Part shown: in pieces, positions 1 through 12,905 of the stretch | How positions within the stretch are numbered: position 1 is the first letter of the stretch | Layout: each line of letters opens with the position of its first letter | NCBI RefSeq assembly: GCF_022539315.1 | Contig: NC_066314.1 | Span: 42,717,180-42,781,179 of the forward strand | Direction of reading: 5' to 3' | DNA length: 64,000 nucleotides | From: Serinus canaria | Lineage: Eukaryota; Chordata; Aves; Passeriformes; Fringillidae | Made by a program: the position numbers and the translations under genes | Notes under the pieces: generated by a model | Seen by the model: the letters and a program-made list of their open reading frames with translations, nothing else | The model's database searches: none | Told to the model about the DNA's origin: nothing

Positions 1-693
1 CAGTATATCTAACAGCACCTGAGTGCTGTGAGGAAAGGCATCCTTAACTTCCATCACACCAAACTGGAGGAAGCTGCTGACATGCTGGAAGGCAGGGTTG
101 TCATTCAAAAGGAACCAAAGTCTGGAGAAATGAACTGGGCAGAAGGTCATGATGCTGAGTAAAGGCAAGCACAAAGTCCCCTGAGATGGAAGAACCGTGT
201 TTATTTCCTTTTACTTATCACTCATGAGCTCGTATCTGGAATATTCTGTATGGTTTGGGACCCTTTCATACAAGGCAAACCAGAGAGAGTTCTCTGGAGG
301 GCCAAAGAGACAATAATGGTTCAATGGCTCCAAAGTGGAGAGCACAGAAGCTAAAGGCACCTGGAATTATTTAGCAAGGAGAAAAAAAGCATAAAGAGAA
401 CTGTCCTCCACTGCCTAAAAGGGATCATAGAGGGCAATTCTCAGAGGTGCACAATATAAGGACAAAATGCAATGAATGATCACACACTTCAGGAAGGGAC
501 ATTTCAATAAGGGTAGCGGAGCACTGGATGAGGGGTCCTGAGAAGAGCAGGTTCTGCTTTCTTTGAGATCCAAGGTACTCACCTGTACAAGGCCCTGAGC
601 AAGCTGACCGACCTTAGGAAGCTGGCCCTGCCCTGAGTGGGGAGATGGACTAGGGGATTACCTTCTGACCTAAATTTTTCTGTGGTTCCATGA
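1..693 (+). mobile_element. Old CR1 LINE, 3' portion, truncated by the window edge
   Basis: This is a heavily diverged chicken-repeat-1 (CR1) non-LTR retrotransposon. From about 25 to 165 the sequence follows the CR1 reverse transcriptase C-terminal coding region: a 'caccaaactgg' stretch, then 'gctgacatgctggaaggcag', then 'aaggcaagcacaaagtcc'. From about 430 to 535 it follows the segment near the end of ORF2, ending in 'agcggagcactgga'. From about 585 to 693 it follows the CR1 3' UTR: 'caaggccctgagcaa', 'ctggccctg', 'ggactagggga', and the tail 'tctgtggttccatga'. The order and spacing agree with one copy rather than several fragments. Multiple stops and indels show it is dead. The 5' end lies outside the window. 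Divergence is visibly greater than in the copies at 35 and 53 kb, and the tail wording differs, suggesting an older subfamily. The subfamily cannot be assigned without a consensus library. Confidence 0.83.
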
Positions 694-3600
694 CACAAAA
701 TACCATGTGCCTCAAAAGCCTAAGGCCTGTATCACACACAAACTCAGCTTTGCTACCCCGGTGTGTGTTTTATGGCCCAGCAGAAAAACTCTTCTCACAA
801 CCAGTGTCTGATTATGGGAATGCCTGTGCTTTTGGAAAGAGCAACACCTATGAAATAGTTGTAGCACTTCAAAGGCACTTTGAATTCACAAATCTTATCT
901 TGCAGGAAATATTCTAACCCCTGAGCAACTCACCTCAGTTCAAAAGAGAGCTGCTCTGCAATTCATTTTCTGAAGCTTCTGTTGAAATAAGCCAACATAC
1001 AAGAAAAAAATGTAAGAATTGTACAGGCAAGAAAACAAGCAAGTAGAGACTGACTCTATAGTCAATTGATTAAGGCACTGAAATAAGTGAAGAAAGAACT
1101 TGTGACAATTAGAAAAGGGTAAGATGAGAAGGTCTCTGCTCCCCTGCACTTTCACGTGTTTTATTTGTGAGAATCATCAGTTAAATTATCCAGGGATAAC
1201 AGAAAAACACCTACATCTTCTCTACCAGCTGAGATAATTTTTGCATCTGCTCACCGGTCAATAATAAGGGAAAGAAATAGAAAGAAAGTGAGAATTCCTA
1301 GTGAAGAGGCAGGAGAGTTGAATTCTGTCCCTTTTTCGGCCGTATCGATGTGATACAAGGTCTGTCCCTCAAATCAACATTTCACAGGCAGTGAGCCTTA
1401 ACGGGAGTCCTGTGCCTGACACCCTGAGATCTAACACAGAGAGCACTGGTCCATTTCCAAGTGTAACTGGAGCCAGTTACAGTGAGCTGTGTTGTGAATT
1501 CAGGCTACAGCTATTTGGTGCTCCCAGGACCACTCACTGACCAACTGCATGGAGTGCATCTGTCCATTCTCAGCTTCCAAAAGAGCATGGCCTTCTCCAC
1601 AGTTTCTGCTGGGACTGGTTCCTGGCCTAGCTTGACTCCTGTGCTCAGGAATTGCCAGAGGAATTGGTATGAGCCAAAACCATGTCAGGAACTGTTTTAA
1701 GAATTCAGAACAGGATTTGAGTGATCACCAGAGCATAAGGCTTAAGGGCTACACAGGGAACAATAAGAAAAAAGTAAAATATTGAATAAAGGTTGTGACG
1801 CAAATGCTGTCCTCCTCAGTCAGTAAATATGCCTTTCCTCTGCTACCCTTCCAAGTTAGGCCTTCCAATCTTCCCTCTTTCCTTTCTTTTCTGAGCTGTT
1901 TAGTAGGTGTGTGAGATAAGATCTCTGTGCGTTACTGATCAAAATCAGTCAGACACCCCATTAATCCTCCTGCCTGTCTTTACCTGGTGCTGCATTTTAA
2001 ACTTCTATTCCAAAGTCTTTGTGTAAGGACTCACTTATCTCATATTTTATAGCATGAAATCCAGTCAGGACCCAACCCAGGCTAGAACTGCTTTATAATG
2101 AAGATTGTCAAAACTGATAATGTTTTTGAACAACTGTGTGTGTTTTTAAGACAGATGTCTTGCTTTAAATTATCCCGTTGCTTAATTTACACTTGGCTTT
2201 GTTTCTCAGTTCATGGAGTCTATCCTATACTTTTTAATGCTGATTTAGATCACCAAATGGGAAAAAAAAATCTTGCAGTTCTCTAGTTCAGGGGATCTAG
2301 GACTAGATAGTGATTGAAGTATCTCTGAGATGTCTCTAATTTGTACCACTTTAGTAACAATTCCTACAAAGCAAAGGAGACGTCCAGAAACAGCAGCTGC
2401 TCAGCATCAGACTAACAGACCTCAAGCCTTTGTGCTGCTGCCTGGTTTTCCCAGACTGCATTCTTCTTGGGTTTGGCACAGGCCCTGGTACAATGGACTG
2501 CTTCGTGCTTGTGTCACGGCTCCTTTGTGCTAACCTGCAGTGAGAAAACTGATAGGGCACACATATGTTGAATAAAGGGCTATCATTTATTCCTCTGCAA
2601 AAGCCATATTTGACTGTAACTGTAGACCTGTCAAAACTCAGGCACTGAGCATCCTTGCTTCAGCTCCACACTTACACATACCAGCTAGGAAGCCTGGAGA
2701 CCCTGCAGATGTTCCCAGTGCCCTGTGCACCCCAATGGAAGCCCATTCTTCCCTTAGCCAAAAATGCCCCATTCTGAAAGAAGAATCTTGCACATGGATG
2801 GTGTAATGGAAAACCCTTTTGTCATTAAAAAATGCCAAATTTTTGACAAAAGGAATTTTCAAAAAATGGTTTGGGAAAAAAAAAATCTCAATCATCCAGA
2901 CAGCTAACTGCTGTGAAATCAACAGAGGGGTGAGCCAAGTAGCTGGGGAGCCATCAATTCAGAGATCAGGAATGTGTCAACCTCAGAAGCTGGGCATATC
3001 AGGGAGCTTTGAGAAGTTGAAGCCAGGCAGTTCAGGAGACCTAGCAGGCAGAAAGCATTGGCTTCTTTGTTGTCAACATTTTTTTCAGTAAAAAATACCT
3101 TACAGCATGTTTTTGACATGATCTAATCCTCATAAACCCACCAGAGACACGACTAAGTCACCCTGACTGTGCCAGATGTGAACATCAGTTGGAAGATGGT
3201 GGGAGAGAGGAAGGCTGTGTCTTAAGGAAAGCAAAATATTGCCAATAGGTCTTAAGTGTTGTTTGCTATTTACAGTATTGCAGAGAAATCACTTCTCAGT
3301 AGCAGATTTTTATTCCCCTGGGACTAGAAGGACCACAGTAGAACAAAATAGGATGACCTTCCATTTGGCAGCCCAGGCTAGATACAGCTGCACTGACATG
3401 GGAGGTGGCAGGTTAGGGCATTCACAGCTCAGGGCAGAGGTGAATGAAGGGGTGCATAAGAGCTGAGCATGTGTAATTCTGCTCCAGTTAATGAGCTTGT
3501 GAGTTTTTATGTCCACCTTTCTTTCACAGAAGTTCCCTTGCTCTGCCTGCTGCCCCAGAGCTGCTACAAGGCCAAAGCACTCTTTAACCCTATGAACAGT

Positions 3601-4560
3601 GTGTGCCTGGAAAGTCTGACTGCAGGAGGATATTTTTTTCTCAGGCTGGACAGAAACCAAATCGCTTTTGTTGGAATCCAAGAGTCCAAACTTTGTTGTT
3701 ACTGTAAACTGGCAAGAAGGCAGATTGTTCATGGCATTGCTTCAGTGGGATAGGACACAGGCTTACCAGGTAAGACCATAACTTGAACAAGTCCTTTAAG
3801 GCTGGAGCTCACATTCCTTCCTTCTGTTTTGCTCTTCATCCTGCTTTCTCCTTTTTCCCTGGCCCTCGACTCTCTCTCGACATCATCTTATACCCCAAGA
3901 ACAGGTCTTCATCTCAGAGTGTCTCAGTTCTTCCTATGGTTGCAGATTCTATGAATTCACATTATCCCCCATTTTAAGTCAAGGGAAAGCCTGAAGCTCA
4001 AAAATCAATAGGGAAGTGCAAGAAAAGTAGCACAATCCGGACCTAGCCACAGGCAGCTCCTTTTATCTTCCTGAGATGAAATGTTATTTCTGTGGAGAGT
4101 ACCTTTTCATTTGGAATCCATCTTTTCAATGATGAAATAACACTTCTAAAAGCACTGCATCAGAGAGGATGGGTCTTTGGGGATACAGTGATAATAAGCA
4201 GCAAGTGACAGAGGATAATCTCAGCAAGCATTTAGTAAGGTAGGAAGCACAATACCTATTCAGCTTTTGATTGGGAAGAAAACTTCTAACTGGGATTAAG
4301 CTGAATCTAGCATCCATGACATCTCTAAAAAAGGAAGCTGGCTGCTGGGCCACAAAAGAGCTACCACTGCAAATTCAGAGACTCCAAAAGGCTCTGCACA
4401 TTTTTCCTCCAGAAATACTAATCCCAGACAAAATATTAGTATGCAGTTAATTGTAGTTTTTTTCCTCAGTTAACAGCTTTCCATTTCCATGTCCAAAGCA
4501 AGAAGATATCTATTCTTTGAATCAATGAGCTCTCACTCTTGGACTTTTATATTTCTGAAA
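694..4560. other. Unique sequence without a recognisable gene
   Basis: No exon, RNA gene or transposon could be supported here. The longest ATG-started frame is on the minus strand (3310-3732, 140 codons); it shows no domain, signal peptide or repeat I recognise and lies in ordinary mixed sequence. Moderately GC-rich patches at 2390-2540 and 3340-3440 do not look like exons with paired splice sites. A small CpG-bearing patch at 1336-1350 stands out against an otherwise CpG-poor background but is too short to be an island. Confidence 0.6.
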
Positions 4561-7130
4561 GATCCCATGACAATAATGAGATCCACAAACTTAATTTCTT
4601 TGAATTCAAGTGGCTTTGCCCCAAAGTGTGCATAATCCCCCAGTTGTCATTAACATGATGAGTAATAATTAGAACCTAAAATTTTGGAGAGCCAAAATTC
4701 CGCCTTTTCCCCTTTCCTAAATAAATAAGAGGAGCACAGCTAAAAATAAAAGCAATTTAAAAATGTTTTACTGTAAATGAGCAGTTCTGCCACCAGCTGC
4801 CATCAAGCATTATGCTTATTTTCAGAGTCTCAGCACACCTGGGTGACTTATGTTTCCTTTTAATTTCCTTACAGTTCCTGGAAAATAACATGTCTCATTA
4901 TGTTCTGCAAAACAGAAGCATTTCTGTAAGATGACCCAAAGTCTCTAATCATCATAATACTTTCCTTTTATTTTTTTTTTCACTAAAAGGAACAGACAGG
5001 CACAGAATATATTTAGCTTTCAAAAGAACAGTTGGCATTGAAAATTTAAAGTGCTTCTATTATTTCAGCTAAGCTGATTAATAGAAAACAACAGTTGTCT
5101 GGCATATTACATTTAAAACTGCACTGTGGAACACATCCTCTATTACTGGGAAACAAACTGTAGACAAGGAATATACCATTAAATACATTTCAGTCAGGGA
5201 AAAAGCTGGTAAAATTTAAGACAGGCAGTCGTGTAAAGTTCAGATAATACTGGCATCATGGGGGCATGTTGTGGAGCTGTGCTGTACATTGTTATGTAAG
5301 AGAGGCCTTCAGCTTCAAATGCAGAGCAAATGGGGAACATTTAAATGAGAAACTGAAGAGAATTAGCTGCAGAAAATTAATGCCTGTTGAGCCCATTCTA
5401 AACACAGTATGCCCAAACACCTTGTCTGAAAAACAATAAAGCTGGAAGTAGATATTCCTTCATAATGTTGAATTAGATGGTTGCATGGGTGATGTCTGCT
5501 CTCAGCCATCACACCAGCCACACATGCACTCACACACACTCACAGGAAGCCATGTCAATCACATGCACATGTACAAACATGCCACTCACTTCTTCCTCAC
5601 CACTCACATTAAATAGGTCAAAATAAGGAAAGCACAAACACGAGGAAGCACAAGAACAGCTGTGCATGCCAGATATGGAACAAGCACAGGAGTGTGGAGA
5701 TAAAGCTCTAGTCTGCACTACCAGAAAACCAAATGAAAGGGCAAAGAAATTACACTTAGGATTTCACAATTTATCGTTTGATATTCCAGTGTCATAAAGT
5801 GGACTTTGTGTGTATGTATGTGTATGGTTAGAGACATTTCTAGATACCTCAGATCTTGTCATCCCCATAGATACAATATTTAATTTATCTTTTGCTCATC
5901 TATATTTCAATTCATAGCAATACTCCTTTAAAAAGAAAAGCAATTTATGCCACTGCTAGCATTAGTAAAGTATCTGTGAAAAATCTAGTAGCCTGTACAT
6001 GAAAAAAAATTTCTAACTGAAAAAGCTTCTGTTGTTGTATTGCAAGTAACATGAAAAATAAATGAAAAATAACACACTATCAGAGGTATAAGAGCTGCAA
6101 CCAGAATCACTGGGTGTGGAGACTGATTGATAAGGTTAAGAAAAGCTGTGTATTGCATAGATTTATAAGGAATTTAAGGACTGAAATTTCAGTTTAGGAA
6201 ATGGACATTCTTAATTGCAGCAATCTGTGACAATTTGATGACCTCAGATGTAGTGTTATAACATTAGAACTGATTAATCACCATATTTGGAAATAGTTGA
6301 GCCTTCTTAGCTTTTCGTGCTCGCATATCAGTTGTGAGTTCATCTTCCTAGCTACTCAGCATTCAAATACATTGGAAATATATGACAGGAACACAAAGGG
6401 CAGATGCTGTGACTTAACACAGTATTGAATGTGGGGAAATAGGCTCCAAGTCTGAAGATTTCAAGGATTTGTGTGGGTAGAATACATGTACATGTGTACC
6501 TCTTGATGTTAAAGATCAGTGTCTGCCATTAATGAGACAGATTGTGTGTTAAATACACACTTTGATCAATCTGTGAAGACAATTTCAGGGGTTTTAACAC
6601 ACTTTATTAAAAGACATGTGAAAGTACAAATAAACTAATGCTCTAGAATTTAAAAATAGCAATTTAATTTCAGGGGGTTTGCCATTTTGGCATAGGACAG
6701 AAGGAGAGGGTGAGATAGCATTTAATGACAGAATTATTAGACAGATCTACAGTTAAGATACATAATTTATTCATCCCCACACCAGAAATATCTTTCTGAA
6801 AATCTTACTGCATGTCTTCCCTCTGTGAGGAACGTGTCACACGCCATTATTTCTATGTTAATTGCAGTGGGGACCAGAGAGAGGAGCTCAGAGTGCTACT
6901 GTGCAAGGGAAAACTGCTTGCCCTATTCAAAACCGTTAGTGCTTGACGTGGTAAAGGCTTAATACCATGAAGAACAGTGAATGGCTTTCAGCCTTTAGTG
7001 CTGATAAACAAGTCCATTGTTTACTTTTGGAATTAAAGCTAACCCATTCCTGTTAATCCTAGATGTGCGTCAATCCATTGCTATATATAAAGGAAGATGC
7101 CATGTCACTTAGGAGAAAAAGACCAAAGAG
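4561..7130. other. AT-rich non-coding stretch, candidate conserved elements
   Basis: There are no open frames of note and no repeat family I recognise. The texture (AT-rich, few simple repeats, many homeobox-like TAATTA/ATTAAT words, isolated GC patches) resembles amniote conserved non-coding sequence, especially about 4620-5450 and 6830-7095. The latter contains CCATTGTTTAC at 7014-7024 (SOX- and forkhead-like words), TAATCC at 7054-7059 and TATATAAAGG at 7084-7093. This is inference from texture only; conservation was not measured. A CA-rich imperfect run lies at 5510-5545 and a GT-rich run at 5805-5826. Confidence 0.35.
4971..4980. repeat. Poly(T) run
   Basis: Ten uninterrupted T follow a pyrimidine-rich lead-in. 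It is a simple low-complexity run with no adjoining transposon that I could recognise. Confidence 0.9.
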
Positions 7131-9680
7131 CATTTAAGCCATTTGGCCCTCAAAGAAGTTCTTCACTGGATAGGAAAATTAGTGAGCCTGAGTAAGGAAC
7201 ATTTCTGAGTTTTGTTCAATTTTTTTTTCTCTGAGACAAAGAACAGATTTGAAATTATTTATCACACTAGAGGTTAGTTTGGGATTGCTGAAAGCAAAGT
7301 GGTAAGTAAGTGCTGGAGAGACAGGCCTCTTTTCATCTAGGTACAGATGAGACCTGGAGAGCAGCACTTCATGCTTCAGGTCAGCTGTGTAAGCACAACA
7401 AACCTGGCTGAAATGAAAAACAGCAGTCTTTGGTTAGCCACAACCCATGGCTGGAGATTTACATGTAACACAGCATCCACAGCAAATGGGAGTGGTGATC
7501 AGATCATGCACCTGCCTCTCTGAAGGAAACACATTACTCTAATGCCTAAGAACTAAACAAGAAAATAAAATTATCATCTAGGTCTCTCTGCTGTAGTCCA
7601 GGTAAAAAATTGAACGGACATGAAATTTGTATAGCCTTGTTGGAAAGACACAAGAGAGATTTGAGATGTATAAAGCTAAATGAGTTCACCACTTGAAGAT
7701 CAGAACTGTTTAGCAAAACAATTCATTTTTAAACAACCCTTGGATTTTCCTGTGCCAGTGTCCCTGTCCCAGCTTCACCATTTCTCAAAGGAGTCCTAGA
7801 GCCTTTCTCTGTCCTTGTCCCTCTGCTCCTGATTTATGCTCTAGAATACTCAGGTCAATACACACACAGAGACATTTTCCTTTTTCAAATACTACTGAAT
7901 AAAATCCAGTTCTTTCTGGTCACCCTAACAGACTACTAAATACCATTCCCCACCTCACAAAAACTTTCCTTGTTTGTTTTCTGTGTGACACCCTAATCAG
8001 CTTCATCGCAGGATCCAAGTCTTTTGTTTATGAGCTCCTGTTGCTGGGGAGGCTGGTGAGGATGCTGCTCTGTATCCAGGTTGCCATCTCTGTGCACATG
8101 GGCTGCCATGTGAGCTGGTGATCATCCCCCCTTTGAATTTCTGTCCCCTCTTAACATGCAATGCAGAGAAGGCAAATGATACTCAGGGCTGAAAGGGGGG
8201 CTGCAGCTTGCAGCAGCTGCACACAACAGAGATCCTAACAGAAAACAGAAATGATAGAAAAACACCATCATCTCTTCATTGCTACAGTGCAACAATAGAG
8301 AGCAATTCAGTTTGGGGCACATTAACAGAATGCGAATAGCACTGCTACAGAGCTGCCATGCACACGGTTCCTGCCTCAGCTACATTAGGGAAACATTGTC
8401 ATGCTTATGAAGCCCCTGCGAGGTGTTAGCTAATTTTATCAGTGTAAAGGAAGAGCTAATTGATATCAAGAGATATATTTCAGGGTTATTGTCCCCAGAA
8501 AAATATGTTAGTGGAAGAAGGTTATTTTTCAGTGTATTCATCAAAACTAACCAACCTAAATGGGTCCAGAACACAAAATCTGGATTTCAGAGGAACTGAA
8601 ACTTCAAGTTCTAAAAATCTGGGAAATTCTGAATTCTGGGCAAGTTTCTTTTCACTTCTTAGATGCGGGTTTTTTACAGTAGCAATGAAAAATTACCAGT
8701 TCTGTTATTTATGTCTACATTTCACTCTGAGCTAGGATAGGTGCTTTTTCGACTAGGCTTGCTTCCTTCAGTTTCATAATCTGGGGATTTTCCTGAATTA
8801 CCACCAGCATGTGTATTCATAGGTGACTCCCACAAAGTCACTGCTTACTTTAAAATTACTTGCTTGCTCAAGACTGCAGTTGGAACCAAATACTCCTTCC
8901 ATTCCTCTCTTACAAATCATTAAGAAGGTCTTTCACTCAGCCCCACACACTAGCTCCTGTGCTGAGTCTCATGTTCTGCTGCCTCTTACATACTTGATTT
9001 CAAATTCAAAAGGCCCCTTTAAGACACAGTTTGTATTCCATAACATTACAGGAAATGTTACTTTTATTTTCCATCTGGAGATTATAGGATTATTTGCAAT
9101 TATGTTTTCAGTTTGCACATAACAAGACATCATGACACGTCTGCTCCTTGTAGTTCTCAGCAAGTGTTTTCATGGAAATAAACATGATTTCCTACAAGAA
9201 AAGGTCCTAGGAAAATGAGACAACAATGGACACCTGTGGCCTGGATGAAAAACTTCTTGTGAGGGAATTTCTCCTGCAGCCTTAGGTCTCCCTTAACAGT
9301 CTTTGGACTACTGCCCACAACTGAACTCCTATGCTTTGTCTCTCTGCTGCCTCAGCTCTAATCCTAGGGGTGGATTGAGCGTTACTGAAGGATCTCCAGC
9401 TCTGGCCAAGTGAACAAGGGATCAGTGGAAAATTCTTTTCATTGCCCAGATCTTGTCTCTGCAGTCCCCACCACAACTGGATGCCTTGGCTTTGCACCCC
9501 TGTTAACCCTGATGATAAATCTACCCCAAGGAGTGATCAGACTTCTCAGGGAAATATCCCTTTGGTGCACAAACTCTCTCTTGGAAACCCCTTTTCAGTG
9601 CTTCTTAACTGGATTAACAGGCTTTGTTATTCCCCTAACTCCAAAAATTTGAGTATGGCTGCAAAGGGGAGGCCTAGGGA
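7131..9680. other. Unique sequence without a recognisable gene
   Basis: Mixed-composition DNA with only short open frames on both strands (none reaching about 105 codons). None resembles a known protein. No transposon, tRNA-like B box or splice-bounded exon could be supported. Confidence 0.6.
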
Positions 9681-9706
9681 TTTTTTTTTGTTTGTTTGTT
9701 TGTTTT
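9681..9706. repeat. T-run followed by (GTTT)n microsatellite
   Basis: Nine T residues are followed by four GTTT units. It is a short tetranucleotide simple repeat and could be length-polymorphic. No transposon is recognisable beside it. Confidence 0.95.
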
Positions 9707-12197
9707 GGCTGCAGCTAGATTTGTCTGCTGTTAGTTTTGAGATGTAGTTGATGTGGAGTTGTAAGAAGCTGCTACAGGTAAGTCTGGGCATCACAAGCAA
9801 TTTTCCCCTTTTCATTTTGTCAATGGGATAAGAGATGTTGAGTAAAGGATTCAGTCACTTTCAGGGTTACAGCCAATGCAAGTTGTGAAACAAAGCCTAA
9901 GGGTCCCACTTGGGCAGGGACCTACAAAAGACATGCCCATGGAAAATTTGGGCAGGGAAAGGGCCAAGGCTGGAGGTCCTTATGTAAAGCTTAGTTGGCA
10001 TTAGGGTTAAGTTAAAGTGAGGGGAAAGACAAAGACTCAGGTCCCATTGTGGTCCCAAAGAGGTTGCCAAGATGAGAGCTGAGCAACAAGAAGAATTTCT
10101 GGGCCAGTCCTGAAGATCTTGTGCTAGATCTCATCCCACAGCGAGTTTTAGCTTTTATATTATATGTTTAAAAGTGAGAGGGTGTAAAATATTAAAAAGT
10201 GACAAAAAGACTCAGTGGATCTTAACAAAAATAGGTGAAACAAAGCATCAATCTTCAGGAGAAATACAAACCATGTAACAACTTCCCTATGGTTATAAAA
10301 CAAAAGTTAGGTGTAGAACATTCTGCTGGATTGAACTGGCTTGCAGGGAGTGAAACAAGAGATGAAGCTGAGGAGCAGAAGATTTGGTGTTGTAGCCATG
10401 ATTGCATTGATGAAAGAGAGAGAAGGACACTGAGAAGAACAGAGCTGTTGCTTTAGGATGCACCAAATAATTTCAGCCCCGTTGTCTCTGATGGCATGTT
10501 AGGGGTGTCTTGTGCCAGTCCAAGAACATCCCCCCACTCCTCTTGACTGGCTCCCCCTTTCCCATGCCTCTGTTAATTCTGGGCCATGGCAGTCTCCTAA
10601 CCCAACAAAAAGGGAGAGTTGTTTTCTACAGGTTAGAGTGAGACAGTGCAAGGGCAGAGTAAAAGCAGCATGTCCCATGGAGGAGGGGGCACAGAGAGAC
10701 CCAGGATGCAGGAGGATGACTGCAGACCAAGCTGCTCAGAGCAGCAGCATGTGAGACCAGGGGTCCCAATCCAGCAGACTGGCTGCTACTGCCATTTCTT
10801 TCTCTCCAGTTTGTCAGCTGGAGAGATCACTGAACACTGGGTCTCTCTGGAGCTCTCTAGCAGAGCTGAGCTCTTCTTGGGCTGCACAGTGACTTCATAA
10901 GCTTCCACCTGATAAAACACCCCAAAGCCTCAGCCAAAAGTACTTGAAGCTATGGATGGAAAGAAAAGGGCTGGAGATGTGATTTCAATCTCCTGGCAAG
11001 GTCATGTTTGAGGAACATGACCTGTCTGTCATCTCTGTTTTCCTGGAGGAAAATAAGGTGTGCTTTTTCCCTTGAGGAAACTCCCCCTTTCACTTTTGCA
11101 GGCAGTTCCTGTGGGTGCATTGCTGCTGCAGGGGCCGTGCTGTCTCTGCCCTTAGTGGGGCCACCATGGAGCACAGCTGTCCCTGGCCATCCCCTGCTGC
11201 TCTGCACCTGCTGCCCAGCCTGGCTTCCTCGCTGCAGGGAGGAGATTGTGTAGGAGGAAATGGGGAGAAGAGGGGCATGAGGAGAAGGATGAAAGCATGC
11301 CTAAGTTTTTACCTGGTACAGAAGGTTAAACATGGGGGTAGAAATTTGTCTTGGATCCAACTATACAGACCTAGGCAAAAAGTGCTAAGGATTTTGATGG
11401 TGAGACCCCCACATTGGTGGACAGGGTGGCTCTTGAACTGTTCTCTGCCTCTCTTCACAGCTTCAGCACCTAATGACGCCAGCCTTGACCCCTTTCATCT
11501 GAAACTGTTTACAGGGAGCAACAATATTTGGACAGTATTTATATTTCTGGTAAACTACCTCAGCAACTGGCAATAGTGGCCATAGGATGTGACCCATGAA
11601 CCCACAAATAAATACTCCCTTGGGAAAATGTTACAAAACTCTGGGTTATGGCACTTTAGAGGCAACCTTGTTGAATACAAAAAATGTTAAAGGTGACTTA
11701 AAAAGCTTGCAGTTCTGGAACATCTGAGCTTGTAGTTATTTGTCACATAAACTATGAATAGGGACAAATTAACTGAGAGTCTTTCTGTTTCCTTTTCCTT
11801 TATATATAGCTTTTTCCACTGGAAGAATACACTTCAGGCTCTTAACCACTTCTCCAATATCACAGAGTGTCAGTTTTATTTAGCAAAGTGATACATATTT
11901 CAGCAACAAGACTTTGTGGACATATTTACATTTTATTTTTCTGTTTAGCTAGGTGGGTTTTTTAATCCCAAGGGTTTCTTGATGGATGAAGATATTTTTA
12001 TTTGGAGACTAGTACTGATTGTTTGCATAAAAACCACCTAGCTCTGCTGGAATGCATTTGTAGATTTATCTCTTTTTTTGTTTGTTAACAGCTCTTATGC
12101 ATTGTACTGATTGTGCTGTGTACTGAATCCTGTAGACAAAGACCACACTGCTATGCAATGAAGAACTGTATCATAACACAAACATGCAAGGAAGGGA
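9707..12197. other. Unique sequence; GC-richer patches without supported exons
   Basis: Two GC-richer patches (about 10500-10880 and 11090-11260) carry short overlapping open frames. The second contains CCACCATGG at 11161-11169, a strong vertebrate start context, opening a 136-codon frame to 11576. A TTTTGCAG acceptor-like string ends at 11102. No donor site, domain or homology supports a gene, so this is recorded as non-coding with an orphan frame. The remainder is AT-rich unique DNA. Confidence 0.5.
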
Positions 12198-12905
12198 TTG
12201 ATTACAGCTCCAGAGGAAGTGATTGTTTTGACATTTCCTAGGTTCTCATTTCCTCTGTTTGCAATCCTGAATGAGTTCCCTGTTAACAGAGCTGGCTTAA
12301 TACCATTTCAAAAATTTTTCATTTCTGATCAATTAAAAGGAGTAATAAACTGCACTGTATGCAATAATCTCCTCTTCTCACTGCATACTGCCTTCAGAGA
12401 TACACTCATATTTTTCAACCCTAAAGACAGAGCCCTCCAGCACTTCATCTATAGGACTAAGGGTGTCACTGGGTATCCTGGCCTCAGGGTGAACTCTGCC
12501 TTTCCCTTCCTCCTGTGCACATCCTTGAGAGATGACAGGCAGAGCTTCCTCCACATCTTTAACTTTGGCAACCAGCGCTTTAGACTGGATCTCTGGGTGA
12601 ATATATTACAATCTCTGATGAAATCCTCCCCTTTTTTCTGCCTGACTGATGTGGCAGGGCCAGCTGTGTTTGCCACAAATCAGAAATTTTCCTTTCGCCA
12701 TCCCAGCCAGCAGCAGACTAGCACATGGAGAAAATATGGGAATTGGAGCCACTCCTCTGCCACACCAAAAACTCCCCAGACTCACACGCCCTCCTCCCTG
12801 GCCTCCACATGCACCACTGACTTGCTGGGACCTACACATTCCTCCACCCTGCTCACAAGCCAGATGGGATGGGCACACTCTCTCAACAGAAATCCCACCA
12901 ACTAA
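12198..12905 (+). other. Longest stop-free frame in the window, probably not a gene
   Basis: This frame stays open for 236 codons including the stop, but it begins at TTG and contains no ATG until 12618, leaving 95 residues for a conventional start. The second half (from about 12660) is C-rich and therefore poor in stop codons on this strand, giving a Ser/Thr/Pro-rich translation of low information. I see no domain, transmembrane pattern or repeat, and no clear acceptor/donor pair. It could be chance, or part of a non-coding transcript. I record it because someone scanning for frames will find it. Confidence 0.5.

Noticed and set aside
3310..3732. A 140-codon minus-strand frame
   Set aside because: Starts with ATG but shows no recognisable domain or splice context, and similar-length plus-strand frames overlap it.
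7084..7093. TATATAAAGG as a core promoter
   Set aside because: No initiator, CpG island, exon or open frame follows, so a TATA-like word in AT-rich DNA is not evidence for a promoter.
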